A DNA stretch of 32,327 nucleotides. Origin: Pseudomonadota bacterium. Lineage in GTDB: Bacteria; Pseudomonadota; Gammaproteobacteria; Burkholderiales; Burkholderiaceae_C. Below, piece after piece: positions 1 to 14,121 of the stretch. Under the pieces are notes generated by a model, which saw only the letters and a list, made by a program, of their open reading frames with translations, was not told where the DNA came from and searched no databases. Both the position numbers and the translations under genes were made by a program. Numbering within the stretch: the first letter of the stretch is position 1; each line of letters opens with the position of its first letter. The DNA is taken from contig JAJZWA010000025.1 in the NCBI GenBank assembly GCA_021846965.1, positions 1 to 32,327 on the forward strand. The letters are read 5' to 3'.

Positions 1-107
1 CATCGGAGCGGTGCCCTTGAGGGCTTCTGATGATTGGTCGCACAACCATCATCCCTCATTGCGCACCGCTCTCTTCGTTCCGGGTCCCCGCGATTCCGTG
101 AAGAACC

Positions 108-136
108 AAAAAAAAGCCACACCGCATGGTGTGGCT
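108..136 (-). terminator. Intrinsic terminator of the atp operon
   Basis: Read on the minus strand there is a 9-bp perfect stem (arms 128-136 and 115-123, AGCCACACC paired with GGTGTGGCT) with a 4-nt loop, followed by an eight-T tract (108-115). It lies about 46 bp past the atpC stop. This is a textbook Rho-independent terminator for the whole minus-strand ATP synthase operon. The remaining bases 1-107 hold no gene I can support. Confidence 0.93.
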
Positions 137-182
137 TCGCGGGTGGGGCGCCACGCGAACGCGAGGGCCCCGCCGGGTGGTG

Positions 183-611
183 TCAGTGCACGCGTCCGCG
201 CAGGCGGCGGATCGCCGCCAGCTGGGCGGCCAGCATCGCCAGTTCGCCCTCGACCACCGCGATGTCCTGCGTGTCCTTGGCGTGGGCGCGGTTCTCCTCG
301 GCCTGCTTCAGGGCCTCCTGGGCCTTCGCCTCGTCGAGATCCTTGCCGCGGATGGCGGTATCGGCCAGCACGGTCACATGACCCGGCTGCACCTCGAGCA
401 CGCCGCCGGCCACGAACACGAAGTCTTCCTCGTTGCTCGCGCCGTCGGGGCGCTCGATGCGCACCGCGCCGGGCTTGATGCGGGTGATCAGCGGGGTGTG
501 TCCGGCGAGGATGCCGAGTTCGCCGGCTTCCCCGGGAAGCGCGACGAATCGGGCTTCACCGGAATAGATCAGCTCTTCGGCACTGACCACATCGATTTGA
601 AAGGTTTTCAT
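183..611 (-). CDS. atpC: F1Fo ATP synthase subunit epsilon
   Basis: Epsilon subunit of the F1 central stalk. It couples rotation to the c-ring and can inhibit ATP hydrolysis. The 142-residue protein starts [13 protein letters not shown] and has the expected order: an N-terminal beta-sandwich with the family signature around [17 protein letters not shown] (about residues 25-41), then a C-terminal two-helix region rich in Ala, Glu and Lys. The open frame extends 12 codons upstream of 611, but the ATG at 611 gives the usual N-terminus and length. It is the last gene of the minus-strand atp operon, 61 bp after atpD and just before the operon terminator. Confidence 0.97.
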   Translation of the reverse strand: MKTFQIDVVSAEELIYSGEARFVALPGEAGELGILAGHTPLITRIKPGAVRIERPDGASNEEDFVFVAGGVLEVQPGHVTVLADTAIRGKDLDEAKAQEALKQAEENRAHAKDTQDIAVVEGELAMLAAQLAAIRRLRGRVH

Positions 612-672
612 GACCACTCCGAAAGGGCGGAAACGGGCCGCGCGCACCTGGCCGCGGCCCCGCGAACCCTGC

Positions 673-3022
<2,350 letters not shown>

Positions 3023-3075
3023 GCAGACTCTCCGTTGCCTTCGCTCATGTGTCCTTCCTCCCCGAGGCGGCGACC

Positions 3076-3236
3076 CGAATCGACGCAGGGCCGTCCCTGG
3101 TCGATTCGACCCCCTCGGGGGGCAGGCCGGGCAAGCCCGGCCGCCGGGGGCCGTCTCCAGGAATCGCAGGGCCGTCCCAAGATTCCTGGACCCCCTCGGG
3201 GGGCAGGCCGGGCAAGCCCGGCCGTCGGGGGCCGTC
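3076..3236. repeat. Two-copy 81-bp tandem hairpin repeat in the atpA-atpG spacer
   Basis: Two units with an 81-bp period (3076-3156 and 3157-3237). Each has a 9-bp stem with a 15-nt loop, followed by a 47-bp block (3109-3155 and 3190-3236) that differs at only one base between copies. The loops (3085-3099 and 3166-3180) share GCAGGGCCGTCCC. The stem arms differ strongly between copies (CGAATCGAC versus CCAGGAATC) yet each is perfectly complementary to its partner. The 47-bp block itself contains an 8-bp hairpin with an AA loop (3125-3142 and 3206-3223) and a CCCCTCGGGG hairpin. The structure suggests a REP/BIME-like intergenic element inside the operon transcript. It could affect mRNA stability or relative expression of atpA and downstream genes; that role is inferred. 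Confidence 0.85.
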
Positions 3237-3238
3237 CA

Positions 3239-4780
<1,542 letters not shown>

Positions 4781-4818
4781 GGGGAGCCTCGGTATTCATG
4801 GGCGAATGGGGTGTGGCC

Positions 4819-5364
4819 TCAAGCCGTGAGCGCGTTGCGCATCGACTCCAGGCGGGCGCGTACCGAGGTGTCCAGCACCTCGTCGCCGACGGCCACGCGC
4901 ACGCCGCCGATCAGCCCGGGGTCGACCTCGACGCGCGCGTACAGCTTGCGTCCGAAGCGCCGCTCCAGGGCCGGCAGCAGCTCGTCGAGCTGGCGCTGGT
5001 CCATCGGGAAGGCGCTGGTGACCTGGACCTCGGCGCGCTGCTGCGCGTCGTCCTTCAGGCGGTGGAACTGCTCCGCGATGGCCGGCAGAGCCGCCAGACG
5101 GTGGTTCTCAAGGACCACGCGCAGCAGGTTGCGCACGGCGGCGCCGGGCTGCTTCGGCAGGGCCGACAGCATCAGCTCGCCGAGGGCCTCGGCGCCCAGC
5201 TGCGGATCGCCGACCAGCCGGCGCAGGCCCGCGTCGCGCGCGACCACGGCCAGCGCGTCGAGCTGCTCGGCCACCTGGTCGAGGGATTCGGCGGCCGCCG
5301 CGCCCTGCGCGGCCTGGAACATCGCTTCGGCGTAGGGCCGTGCGACGGTTGCGAGTTCAGCCAT
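4819..5364 (-). CDS. atpH: F1Fo ATP synthase subunit delta
   Basis: Delta subunit (OSCP homologue), linking the top of F1 to the b-subunit stator. It has 181 residues, close to the usual 177-180. N-terminal MAELATVARPYAEAMFQAA is the family start (RPYAxAxF). The C-terminal part has the delta signature, VDPGLIGGVRVAVGDEVLDTS at about 147-167. It lies between atpF (15 bp upstream) and atpA (38 bp downstream) in the operon. Alanine-rich composition is normal for the helical N-domain. Confidence 0.97.
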   Translation of the reverse strand: MAELATVARPYAEAMFQAAQGAAAAESLDQVAEQLDALAVVARDAGLRRLVGDPQLGAEALGELMLSALPKQPGAAVRNLLRVVLENHRLAALPAIAEQFHRLKDDAQQRAEVQVTSAFPMDQRQLDELLPALERRFGRKLYARVEVDPGLIGGVRVAVGDEVLDTSVRARLESMRNALTA

Positions 5365-5379
5365 CGCGGTTCCTTTCGC

Positions 5380-5850
5380 TCAGAGCTCGGCCTTGAGCTG
5401 CTGAAGCAGCTCGGCGTGGGCCTGCGCGTTGACCTCGCGGCGCAGGATCGCCTCGGCGCCCTGGACCGCCAGCGCGGCGACCTGGTCGCGCAAGGCCTCG
5501 CGGGCCTTGACCACCTGCTGCTGCGCCTCGGCATGCGCCTGGGCCACGATGGCCTCGGCGGTTTCCTCGGCCTTGCGGCGGGCTTCCTCGATCATCGCCA
5601 TGGCGCGGCGCTCGGCGTCGTGCAGGCGTTGCGCGCTCTCCTCGTGCGAACGAGCGAGTTCACGCGCGACTTCCTGGTTGGCCGAGGCCAGCTCGGCCTT
5701 GGCACGATCGGCCGCGGCGAGGCCGTCGGCGACTTTCTTTGCGCGCTCGTCCAGCGCCTTGGTGATCGGCGGCCACACATACTTGGCCGTGAACGCCGCC
5801 AGCAGCAGGAACACGATGAGCTGCGCAAACAGTGTTGCGTCCAAATGCAT
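5380..5850 (-). CDS. atpF: F1Fo ATP synthase subunit b
   Basis: Subunit b of the peripheral stator. It has 156 residues, as in E. coli. A single N-terminal membrane helix (about 5-27, [20 protein letters not shown]) is followed by a long charged, alanine-rich coiled coil that reaches up to F1 delta. The start [14 protein letters not shown] is typical of betaproteobacteria. It lies 64 bp after atpE and 15 bp before atpH. Confidence 0.97.
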   Translation of the reverse strand: MHLDATLFAQLIVFLLLAAFTAKYVWPPITKALDERAKKVADGLAAADRAKAELASANQEVARELARSHEESAQRLHDAERRAMAMIEEARRKAEETAEAIVAQAHAEAQQQVVKAREALRDQVAALAVQGAEAILRREVNAQAHAELLQQLKAEL

Positions 5851-5914
5851 GGCGCTAACCCTTGCGTAGTTTCGGGGACATGAGGTGCACGGACCGTGGG
5901 GACGGCCCGCACGA

Positions 5915-6244
<330 letters not shown>

Positions 6245-7105
6245 TCAGTGGTGGTCGTGCGCCTGGCCGATGTAGACCAGGGTCAGCATCATGAAAATGA
6301 AGCCTTGCAGCACGATGATCAGCATGCTGAAGATCGACCAGGCCAGCCCGGCGGCGATGTTCCCGAAGAACAGCGCCCAACCGGACAGGCTGCCCAGACC
6401 CGCCGCGCCCATCAGCGCGATGATCATGAACAGGATTTCCTCGGCGTACAGGTTGCCGAACAGTCGCATGCCGTGCGACAGGGTCTTGGCCAGGTACTCG
6501 AGCAGCTGCATGGCGAAGTTCAGCGGCCACAGCAGCGGGTGATTGCCGAAGGGCGCGGTGAACAGCTCGTGCAGCCAGCCGCCCAGGCCCTTGACGCGCA
6601 CGCCGTAGTACAGGCTGAGCAGCAGCACGGTGATCGACATGCCCAGCGCCACCGAGAGGTCGGCCGTGGCCACCACGCGCAGGTAGGCGTGCTGCGGGTC
6701 GTGGCCGGTGGCGGCGGCGGCGCCTTCCCACAGGCGCGGCAGCAGGTCCACCGGGAGCAGGTCCATGGCGTTCATCAGCACGATCCAGATGAAGGCGATG
6801 AAGGCCAGCGGGGTGACGAATTCACGCGACTTGGCATTGCGCACGATGCCGCGGGCCTGCTCGTCGACGAACTCGGCCAGGAATTCCACCGCCGCCTGCA
6901 GGCGACCCGGCACCCCGCTGGTCATCGAGCGGGCCACGCGCCACAGCACGAAAAAGGCCAGCGCGCCCAGCAGCACCGTCATGATCAGCGAGTCGATGTC
7001 GATGACGTGGAAGTCCACCACGCCCGTGCGCGGACCGCTGGTCCACTGGGTCAGGTGGTGGATGATGTATTCGCCTGCGGTGATCGTCGGTTCCGGAGCG
7101 GACAT
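6245..7105 (-). CDS. atpB: F1Fo ATP synthase subunit a
   Basis: Subunit a, the static proton channel facing the c-ring. The ATG at 7105 gives 286 residues starting MSAPEPTITAGEYIIHHLTQW; the open frame runs further upstream but that part overlaps atpI and is not homologous. Several membrane helices are visible. The essential arginine (E. coli R210) is R214 in HGMRLFGNLYAEE. The C-terminus ends in GQAHDHH. It lies 44 bp after atpI and 81 bp before atpE. Confidence 0.96.
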   Translation of the reverse strand: MSAPEPTITAGEYIIHHLTQWTSGPRTGVVDFHVIDIDSLIMTVLLGALAFFVLWRVARSMTSGVPGRLQAAVEFLAEFVDEQARGIVRNAKSREFVTPLAFIAFIWIVLMNAMDLLPVDLLPRLWEGAAAATGHDPQHAYLRVVATADLSVALGMSITVLLLSLYYGVRVKGLGGWLHELFTAPFGNHPLLWPLNFAMQLLEYLAKTLSHGMRLFGNLYAEEILFMIIALMGAAGLGSLSGWALFFGNIAAGLAWSIFSMLIIVLQGFIFMMLTLVYIGQAHDHH

Positions 7106-7149
7106 GGCAGCTTGGGCAGAAGGTTTCGGTCGCCTGGTGGTGCGCGGAC

Positions 7150-7623
7150 TCAGGCTTGTTTCCCGTTGCCGCGCGTCTTGCCGCGCAGCAACAGGGCGAT
7201 CCAGTACACCTGCAGCGTGGCCACCAGCCCGAGCAGCAGCGCAGGCCAGCTCAGGGCCGGCAGCAGGCGCGGGGCCAGCAGCAGGAACATCACGGTGAAG
7301 GCAATCTTGAGCAGTTCGCCGAAGGCGAAGCCGAACAATGCGTAGGCGGGGGGCAGGCGCACCAGCCAGCGCCGCATGACGCCGGCGAACAAGGCGGCCG
7401 GCAGCAGCACGACGCCGCCGCCCCACAGCGCCGACAGCGCGGCCGCGGTGCCGCCCAGCAACCAGCCCGCCAGCCCGGCCAGCAGGGTCACCGCCAGTTG
7501 CAGCGCGACCACGCGCAGCGGCGACACGCCCGGCTTGGCGCGCAGCAGCGCCTGCGCCTGCTCGCGGCTCAGCGGCTCGCGCGGCGTGTCGTCTTCGTCC
7601 TGCCAGGTGTCCAAGGCTTGCAC
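7150..7623 (-). CDS. atpI: ATP synthase assembly protein AtpI
   Basis: AtpI family membrane protein, first gene of the operon, thought to help assemble the c-ring. From a GTG at 7623 it encodes 157 residues: a short acidic N-terminus (QALDTWQDEDDTPREPLSREQ), then four hydrophobic segments, including a glycine-rich second one (GGTAAALSALWGGGVVLLPAALF), and a basic tail GKTRGNGKQA. The start is uncertain. The open frame continues upstream to 7899, but that stretch is arginine- and proline-rich with no family resemblance, and no in-frame ATG with a good ribosome site is seen near 7623. Confidence 0.85.
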   Translation of the reverse strand: MQALDTWQDEDDTPREPLSREQAQALLRAKPGVSPLRVVALQLAVTLLAGLAGWLLGGTAAALSALWGGGVVLLPAALFAGVMRRWLVRLPPAYALFGFAFGELLKIAFTVMFLLLAPRLLPALSWPALLLGLVATLQVYWIALLLRGKTRGNGKQA

Positions 7624-7873
7624 GGTTCTTGCTAGATTTGCTGCTGAGTTTGGCGGTGCCGCTGGGAGATCGCTTGCTTGCCCGTGCCACCGCGGACCAG
7701 CCGGCGCACCCTCACGGTGCGCCGTGCATCCTGCTGCTGCGGTCGTGGCACGCGGGCTTCGCGCACTGGGCCCCGTCGGAGTGCGCAGGCGATCGAGCGC
7801 ACCACCCCTGGGACCATCTCCAGTCAACATGCCGGCCGCGCGTGTAACAAATCCCTCGCGGCCAAACGGCGGA

Positions 7874-7879
7874 AGTATA
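7874..7879 (-). promoter_or_regulatory. Possible -10 element for the atp operon
   Basis: On the minus strand this is TATACT, five of six bases of the sigma70 -10 consensus, in a locally AT-richer patch about 250 bp upstream of atpI. No convincing -35 was found at 16-18 bp. The stretch 7624-8023 between atpI and the divergent CopD-like gene otherwise holds no supported gene, only this element and the dyad at 7918-7953. Confidence 0.35.
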
Positions 7880-7917
7880 CGTAAACCCCTAGGCAGCAAT
7901 CCAGCATTTTCGTAGTC

Positions 7918-7953
7918 GGCAACGAGGTTGCCTTGCGCCAGAGCAAGGCAACC
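7918..7953. promoter_or_regulatory. Dyad between the divergent atp and copD-like genes
   Basis: An 11-bp perfect inverted repeat (GGTTGCCTTGC at 7926-7936 and GCAAGGCAACC at 7943-7953, 6-nt spacer) with no T tract. GGCAAC at 7918-7923 can pair with the same left arm, and GGTTGCC recurs at 8017-8023 directly before the GTG start of the plus-strand gene. It could be an operator for a dimeric regulator serving both divergent genes, or a leader RNA that switches pairing. The function is not known. Confidence 0.5.
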
Positions 7954-8023
7954 CGCAGCCGTCCAAGGCGCCGCCAGGGGGAGCGCACACGGATTGGGCT
8001 ATGCTCGGCCACAGGGGGTTGCC

Positions 8024-8467
8024 GTGAACAAATTGTTGCTTTTCATACACTTGATTGGTGCGATCGTCTGGATGGGCGGGATGAGCCTGGTGCTTCTGGC
8101 ACTGCGTCCCGCGGCCTTGCGCGTGTTGCAGCCGCCCTTGCGCCAGCAATTGCTCCTGCAGGTGCTGCGGGGCTTCTTTCCCCTGGTCTGGCTGAGCATC
8201 GCGCTGCTGCTGGGCAGTGGCGCCTGGGCCCTGGCGAGCGTGGGCATGGCCGCCGCGCCGCCGGGTTGGCACGCCATGCTGGGCATCGGCCTGGTGATGA
8301 CGGCCGTGTTCGCCCACATCTACTTCGCGCCCTACCGGCGCGCCTGTCGTGCCGCGCGGGAGGCGCAATGGCCGGCGGTGGGCGCCGCGCTGCAGCGCAT
8401 CCACCGCCTGGTGCAGCTCAATTTCGCGCTGGGCTGGCTGGCGATCGCGCTGGTCCTGCTGCTGTAG
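8024..8467 (+). CDS. CopD/HemJ-like small integral membrane protein
   Basis: A 147-residue protein with about four membrane helices. The N-terminus NKLLLFIHLIGAIVWMGGMS resembles the first helix of CopD-domain and HemJ-like proteins, where the His and Trp-x-Gly-Gly are conserved. A third segment has MTAVFAHIYFAPYRR. The GTG at 8024 is preceded by a purine-rich site (AGGGGG, 8013-8018) and gives the family-like N-terminus; the open frame upstream to 7928 is arginine-rich and rejected. It converges with hemB, 21 bp away. Related proteins are often called CopD family, and a role near haem or copper handling is only inferred from the neighbours. Confidence 0.75.
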   Translation: MNKLLLFIHLIGAIVWMGGMSLVLLALRPAALRVLQPPLRQQLLLQVLRGFFPLVWLSIALLLGSGAWALASVGMAAAPPGWHAMLGIGLVMTAVFAHIYFAPYRRACRAAREAQWPAVGAALQRIHRLVQLNFALGWLAIALVLLL

Positions 8468-8488
8468 CCGGCGCGGCGCCGCGCGGCT

Positions 8489-10230
<1,742 letters not shown>

Positions 10231-10255
10231 ACGCGCGCACGGCGCCCCGTCTCCC

Positions 10256-10582
10256 ATGAGCCATTACCAGTACCACGTGTTCTTCTGCCTGAACCAGCGC
10301 GACGGCCCGCGTCCCTGCTGCGCAGCGCAGGGCGCCGAGGCGGCCTTCGAGCACTGCAAGAAGGCCGTCAAGCAGGCCGGCCTGGCCGGCCCGGGCAAGG
10401 TGCGGGTGAACCGCGCCGGCTGCATGGAGCGCTGCGAACAAGGGCCCGTGTGCGTGGTCTACCCGCAGGGCATCTGGTACACCTACGTGGACCAGCAGGA
10501 CATCGACGAAATCGTCGAGCGCCACCTCCAGCGCGGCGAGATCGTCGAGCGCCTGCGCCTGCCCGAGGAGCCTGCATCTTGA
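10256..10582 (+). CDS. Thioredoxin-like [2Fe-2S] ferredoxin domain protein
   Basis: A 108-residue soluble protein of the (2Fe-2S) ferredoxin family with a thioredoxin-like fold, as in the NuoE C-terminal domain and Shethna-type ferredoxins. Probable ligands are Cys11, Cys21 or Cys22, Cys56 and Cys60: the spacing C-x(9-10)-C-x(33-34)-C-x3-C ending in NRAGCMERCEQGP is typical. The following CVVYPQGIWYTYV segment is also characteristic of the family. It starts 25 bp after hemJ and overlaps the next gene by 4 bp, so the three are likely one transcript. Its redox partner cannot be told from sequence. Confidence 0.85.
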   Translation: MSHYQYHVFFCLNQRDGPRPCCAAQGAEAAFEHCKKAVKQAGLAGPGKVRVNRAGCMERCEQGPVCVVYPQGIWYTYVDQQDIDEIVERHLQRGEIVERLRLPEEPAS

Positions 10583-11244
10583 ACCGTTCCACCCGCCGCG
10601 AGCGCATCCCGGGCCCGGTCGGCACGCTGGAGCTGGCCATCGACCTGCCGGCGCTGGAGCCGCGCGGCCTGGCCGTCGTCGCCCATCCGCACCCGCTGCA
10701 GGGCGGCACCCTGGACAACAAGGTGGCACAGACCCTCGCGCGCGCCTGGGTGCAGCTCGGTTTCGCCGCGGTGCGGCCGAATTTCCGCGGTGTGGGCGCC
10801 AGCGAGGGAAGCTACACCGAAGGGGTGGGCGAGACCGAGGACCTGCGCGCCGCGATGCACCACGCCCAGCGCGAACTGGGCCTGGCCGAGGACCTGCCGC
10901 TGGCCATCTCCGGTTTTTCCTTCGGGGGCTTCGTGGCCGCGCGCCTGTGCGCCCAGTTGCGCGAGCAGGGGCGCGAGGTGCATCACCTGTGCCTGGTCGC
11001 GCCGGCCGTGGCCAGTTTCGCCGTTCCGGCGCTGCGCGACGATTCCGGCAACTCCCTGGCGCGGCGCATGCTGGTCGTGCACGGCGAGGCCGACGAGGTC
11101 GTGCCCCTGGCCGCCACGATGGACTGGGCGCGCCCGCAGGCGCAACCCGTGCTCGTGGTGCCCGGCGCGGGCCACTTTTTCCACGGCATGCTGACGCCAC
11201 TCAAGCAATGGGTGTGCGCCTGGCACGCAACCCTTCCGGAGTGA
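10579..11244 (+). CDS. Alpha/beta hydrolase (dienelactone-hydrolase-like or esterase)
   Basis: A 221-residue alpha/beta hydrolase. The start is TTG at 10579, overlapping the upstream stop as TTGA, with GAGGAG at 10565-10570 as the ribosome site. Likely triad: Ser114 in SGFSFGGF (the nucleophile elbow), Asp172 in HGEADEVVP and His199 in PGAGHFF. VVAHPHPLQGGTLDNKV and RPNFRGVGASEG near the N-terminus match the family of short cytosolic hydrolases often annotated as CAAX-like or alpha/beta hydrolases of unknown substrate. Translational coupling to the ferredoxin gene is suggested by the overlap. The substrate is unknown. Confidence 0.85.
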   Translation: MNRSTRRERIPGPVGTLELAIDLPALEPRGLAVVAHPHPLQGGTLDNKVAQTLARAWVQLGFAAVRPNFRGVGASEGSYTEGVGETEDLRAAMHHAQRELGLAEDLPLAISGFSFGGFVAARLCAQLREQGREVHHLCLVAPAVASFAVPALRDDSGNSLARRMLVVHGEADEVVPLAATMDWARPQAQPVLVVPGAGHFFHGMLTPLKQWVCAWHATLPE

Positions 11245-11403
11245 GCCGGGCCGGCCCACGACCTGCTTCGGGGCCCCACGATACCTGAGGAAACAACAAG
11301 CCCCTCGCTCGCTGCTATGGTGCGCAGGATTGTGCGTCCCGAAACGCGGGCCGCAGGCATCCGCCGGCGCGACGCCGGCTTCCCAGCATTGTCCGAATCG
11401 TCC

Positions 11404-12666
11404 ATGTTTCCGTCCGAATTCCGCTCCTCGCGCCGCCTGGTTGCCGGCGCGCTCGTCCTGTCCCTCGCCTTCGGCGCGCTGCCCGTCGCCAGTGCCGCCG
11501 CCACGCCCGCGCCCACGGCCTCGGCACCGGTGGCCGCGGTCGGTCCCGGCAACCTGCCCGACGGCCCGACGGCCGCGCTGCTGCAGACCGTCACGCCGCC
11601 CAACCTGGACGCGCGCAGCTGGCTGGTGCTGGACCTCACCAGCAACCAGATCCTGGCCCAGCACGATGCGCACCAGGTCGAGGCGCCGGCCTCGCTCACC
11701 AAGCTGATGACCGCCTACCTGACCTTCAAGGCGATCAAGGACGGCACCATCAAGCGCGACCAGCTGGTGCACGAGAGCGTGAAGGCCTGGCGCACCGGCG
11801 GCTCGCGCATGTTCATCGATCCGCGCGTGCCGGTGTCGGTGGACGACCTGCTGATGGGCATGATCGTGCAATCGGGCAACGACGCGGCGATGACCCTGGC
11901 GCAGACGGTGGCCGGCTCCGAGGCCACCTTCGTGTCCATGATGAACAACCAGGCGCAGCAATGGGGCCTGCACGACACCCATTTCATGGACCCCACCGGC
12001 CTGCCCGATCCGGGGCACCACAGCAGCGCGCATGACCTGGCGGTGATCGCCACCCACATCATCCGCGACTTCCCCAGCGATTTCGCGCGCTACTTCAAGG
12101 TCAAGGAATTCACCTACAACCACATCACGCAGCCCAACCGCGTCAGCCTGCTGTTCACCGACCCCTCGGTGGACGGCATGAAGACCGGCTACACCGAGCA
12201 TGCCGGCTATTGCATGATCACCACCGCGCTGCGCAAGACGCCCACCGGGCCGCGCCGCGTGCTGACCGTGGTCATGGGCACGCCCAGCGAGCACGCGCGC
12301 GTGGCCGAGAGCGCCGTGCTGCTGAACTGGGCCTACCAGAACTTCGACGACGTGCACCTGCTGCAGGCCGGCAAGGCGCTGGTGCAGGCGCCCGTATGGA
12401 AGGGCGCGGTCCCCACCGTCGCGCTGGGCAGCCTGCAGGACGTGGTGGTCACGGTGCCGCGTGGAGACGCCGCGCGCATCCAGACCACCATTCAGCGCAA
12501 CGACCCGCTGGTGGCGCCGCTCGCGGCGGGCCAGCGCGTGGGCACGCTGAATGTGTCGCTGGCGGGCAAGCCGATGGGAAGCTACCCGCTGCAGGTGCTG
12601 ACGCCGGTGCGTCAGGCCGGCTGGTTCAAGCGCATGTGGGACGCCTTGCGCCTGGCCATCAAGTGA
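11404..12666 (+). CDS. dacC: D-alanyl-D-alanine carboxypeptidase (PBP5/6 family)
   Basis: Low-molecular-weight penicillin-binding protein that trims the terminal D-Ala from peptidoglycan pentapeptides in the periplasm. It has 420 residues from ATG 11404, with a signal peptide (basic RSSRR, then hydrophobic LVAGALVLSLAFGALPVASA). The serine-peptidase S11 motifs are SLTK with nucleophile Ser97, SGN at 157-159 and KTG at 260-262. A C-terminal PBP5 beta-domain follows, ending in an amphipathic anchor (GWFKRMWDALRLAIK). The frame is open 29 codons further upstream, but the chosen start directly precedes the signal peptide. The symbol could equally be dacA; paralogues cannot be told apart here. It converges with miaB. 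Confidence 0.94.
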   Translation: MFPSEFRSSRRLVAGALVLSLAFGALPVASAAATPAPTASAPVAAVGPGNLPDGPTAALLQTVTPPNLDARSWLVLDLTSNQILAQHDAHQVEAPASLTKLMTAYLTFKAIKDGTIKRDQLVHESVKAWRTGGSRMFIDPRVPVSVDDLLMGMIVQSGNDAAMTLAQTVAGSEATFVSMMNNQAQQWGLHDTHFMDPTGLPDPGHHSSAHDLAVIATHIIRDFPSDFARYFKVKEFTYNHITQPNRVSLLFTDPSVDGMKTGYTEHAGYCMITTALRKTPTGPRRVLTVVMGTPSEHARVAESAVLLNWAYQNFDDVHLLQAGKALVQAPVWKGAVPTVALGSLQDVVVTVPRGDAARIQTTIQRNDPLVAPLAAGQRVGTLNVSLAGKPMGSYPLQVLTPVRQAGWFKRMWDALRLAIK

Positions 12667-12679
12667 GTGGCGGGGCCGG

Positions 12680-12702
12680 CCGGCTCGCGCGCGGCGAGCC
12701 GG
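12680..12702. terminator. Hairpin between convergent dac and miaB
   Basis: Perfect 9-bp stem CCGGCTCGC/GCGAGCCGG with a 5-nt loop in the 55-bp gap between two convergent stops. It lacks a T tract on either side, so a bidirectional terminator role is plausible but not certain. Confidence 0.45.
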
Positions 12703-12721
12703 GCTTGCGCCACCGCCCCGG

Positions 12722-14056
12722 CTACTGGGGCCGTGACGAGGAGACCAGGTCCCCGCGCAGCGAGTGCGGATAGGCGGCCGCGATGCGCATGTCCACCATG
12801 CGGCCGGCCAGCTCGCTGGGCCCCTCGAAGTGCACCATGCGGTTGTTCTCGGTGCGCCCCTGCAGTTCCTCGGGATTGCGCCGGCTCGGCCCCTCGACCA
12901 GCACGCGCTGGGTGCTGCCGACCATGGCCTCGGAGATCTCCCGCGCGAAACTCTCCAGGCGCGCCTGCAGGCGTTGCAGGCGCTGCAGCTTGATCTCCTG
13001 CGGGGTGTCGTCGTGCAGCGCGGCGGCCGGGGTCCCCGGGCGGGCGCTGAACACGAAGCTGAAGCTCGCGTCGAAACGCACATCCTCGACCAGCTTCATC
13101 AGTTGCTCGAAATCGGCCTCGGTCTCCCCCGGGAAGCCGACGATGAAGTCCGAGCTGATGCTGATGCCGGGGCGCGCCGCCCGCAGCTTGCGCACGATCT
13201 GCTTGAACTGCAGCGCCGTGTAGCCGCGCTTCATGGCCGCCAGCACGCGGTCCGAGCCGTGCTGCACCGGCAGGTGCACATGCGCGACCAGCTGGGGGAT
13301 GCGCGCGTGCGCGTCGATCAGGCGCTGGCTGAACTCGTTCGGGTGGCTGGTGGTGTAGCGGATGCGCTCGATGCCGGGAATCTCCGCCACGTACTCCAGC
13401 AGCAGCGCGAAATCCCCCGGCTGGCCGTCGACCTCGGCGCGCCAGGCGTTGACGTTCTGGCCCAGCAGCGTGACCTCGCGCACTCCCTGCGAAGCCAGCT
13501 CGGCCACCTCGGTGAGCACGTCCTCCAGCGGACGCGAGACCTCCTCGCCGCGGGTGTAGGGAACCACGCAATAGCTGCAGTACTTGCTGCAGCCCTCCAT
13601 GATGGACACGAAGGCGGTGGGCCCTTCGGCGCGCGCGGCCGGCAGGTGGTCGAACTTCTCGATCTCCGGAAAGCTCACGTCCACCTGGGCGCGCCCGGTG
13701 CGCTCGCGCGCCTCCAGCAGCTCGGGCAGGCGGTGCAGGGTCTGCGGGCCGAACACCAGATCGACGAAGGGCACGCGCTCGACGATGGCCGCGCCCTCCT
13801 GGCTGGCCACGCATCCGGCCACGCCGATGCGCAGGCCCGGGCGCTCCTTCTTCAGCAGGCGCAGGCGCCCGAGGTCGCTGAACACCTTTTCCTGCGCCTT
13901 CTCGCGGATGGAGCAGGTGTTGAGCAGCACCAGGTCGGCGTCCTCCGGGGTATCGGTGGGCTGCCATGGCTGCGAGGCGGCGAGCACGTCGGCCATCTTG
14001 GCCGAGTCGTACTCGTTCATCTGGCAGCCGAAGGTCTTGATGTAGAGCTTTTTCAT
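12722..14056 (-). CDS. miaB: tRNA-2-methylthio-N6-dimethylallyladenosine synthase MiaB
   Basis: Radical-SAM methylthiotransferase that converts i6A37 to ms2i6A37 in tRNAs reading UNN codons. It has 444 residues from ATG 14056 ([18 protein letters not shown]). The N-terminal UPF0004 domain has cluster cysteines C11, C48 and C82. The radical-SAM motif CxxxCxxC is C156, C160 and C163 in [17 protein letters not shown]. The C-terminal TRAM domain is at about 375-440. The reading frame stays open far upstream, but only this start gives the MiaB N-terminus. It converges with the carboxypeptidase gene. Confidence 0.97.
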   Translation of the reverse strand: MKKLYIKTFGCQMNEYDSAKMADVLAASQPWQPTDTPEDADLVLLNTCSIREKAQEKVFSDLGRLRLLKKERPGLRIGVAGCVASQEGAAIVERVPFVDLVFGPQTLHRLPELLEARERTGRAQVDVSFPEIEKFDHLPAARAEGPTAFVSIMEGCSKYCSYCVVPYTRGEEVSRPLEDVLTEVAELASQGVREVTLLGQNVNAWRAEVDGQPGDFALLLEYVAEIPGIERIRYTTSHPNEFSQRLIDAHARIPQLVAHVHLPVQHGSDRVLAAMKRGYTALQFKQIVRKLRAARPGISISSDFIVGFPGETEADFEQLMKLVEDVRFDASFSFVFSARPGTPAAALHDDTPQEIKLQRLQRLQARLESFAREISEAMVGSTQRVLVEGPSRRNPEELQGRTENNRMVHFEGPSELAGRMVDMRIAAAYPHSLRGDLVSSSRPQ

Positions 14057-14121
14057 GATCGGAGTCGGCGCGGCTTGCGCGCCGGCGCGGGCTTGAGCCC
14101 GCCCGCGGGCGGGCAGGGCGT

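Noticed and set aside
1-107. Imperfect inverted repeat GATGATTGGT...ACCATCATC near position 27
   Set aside because: It needs a bulge, has no T tract, and no adjacent gene in the window to relate it to.
8471-8484. GC-only 14-bp palindrome between the convergent CopD-like gene and hemB
   Set aside because: No loop-forming spacer and no T tract; such palindromes are expected by chance in this base composition.
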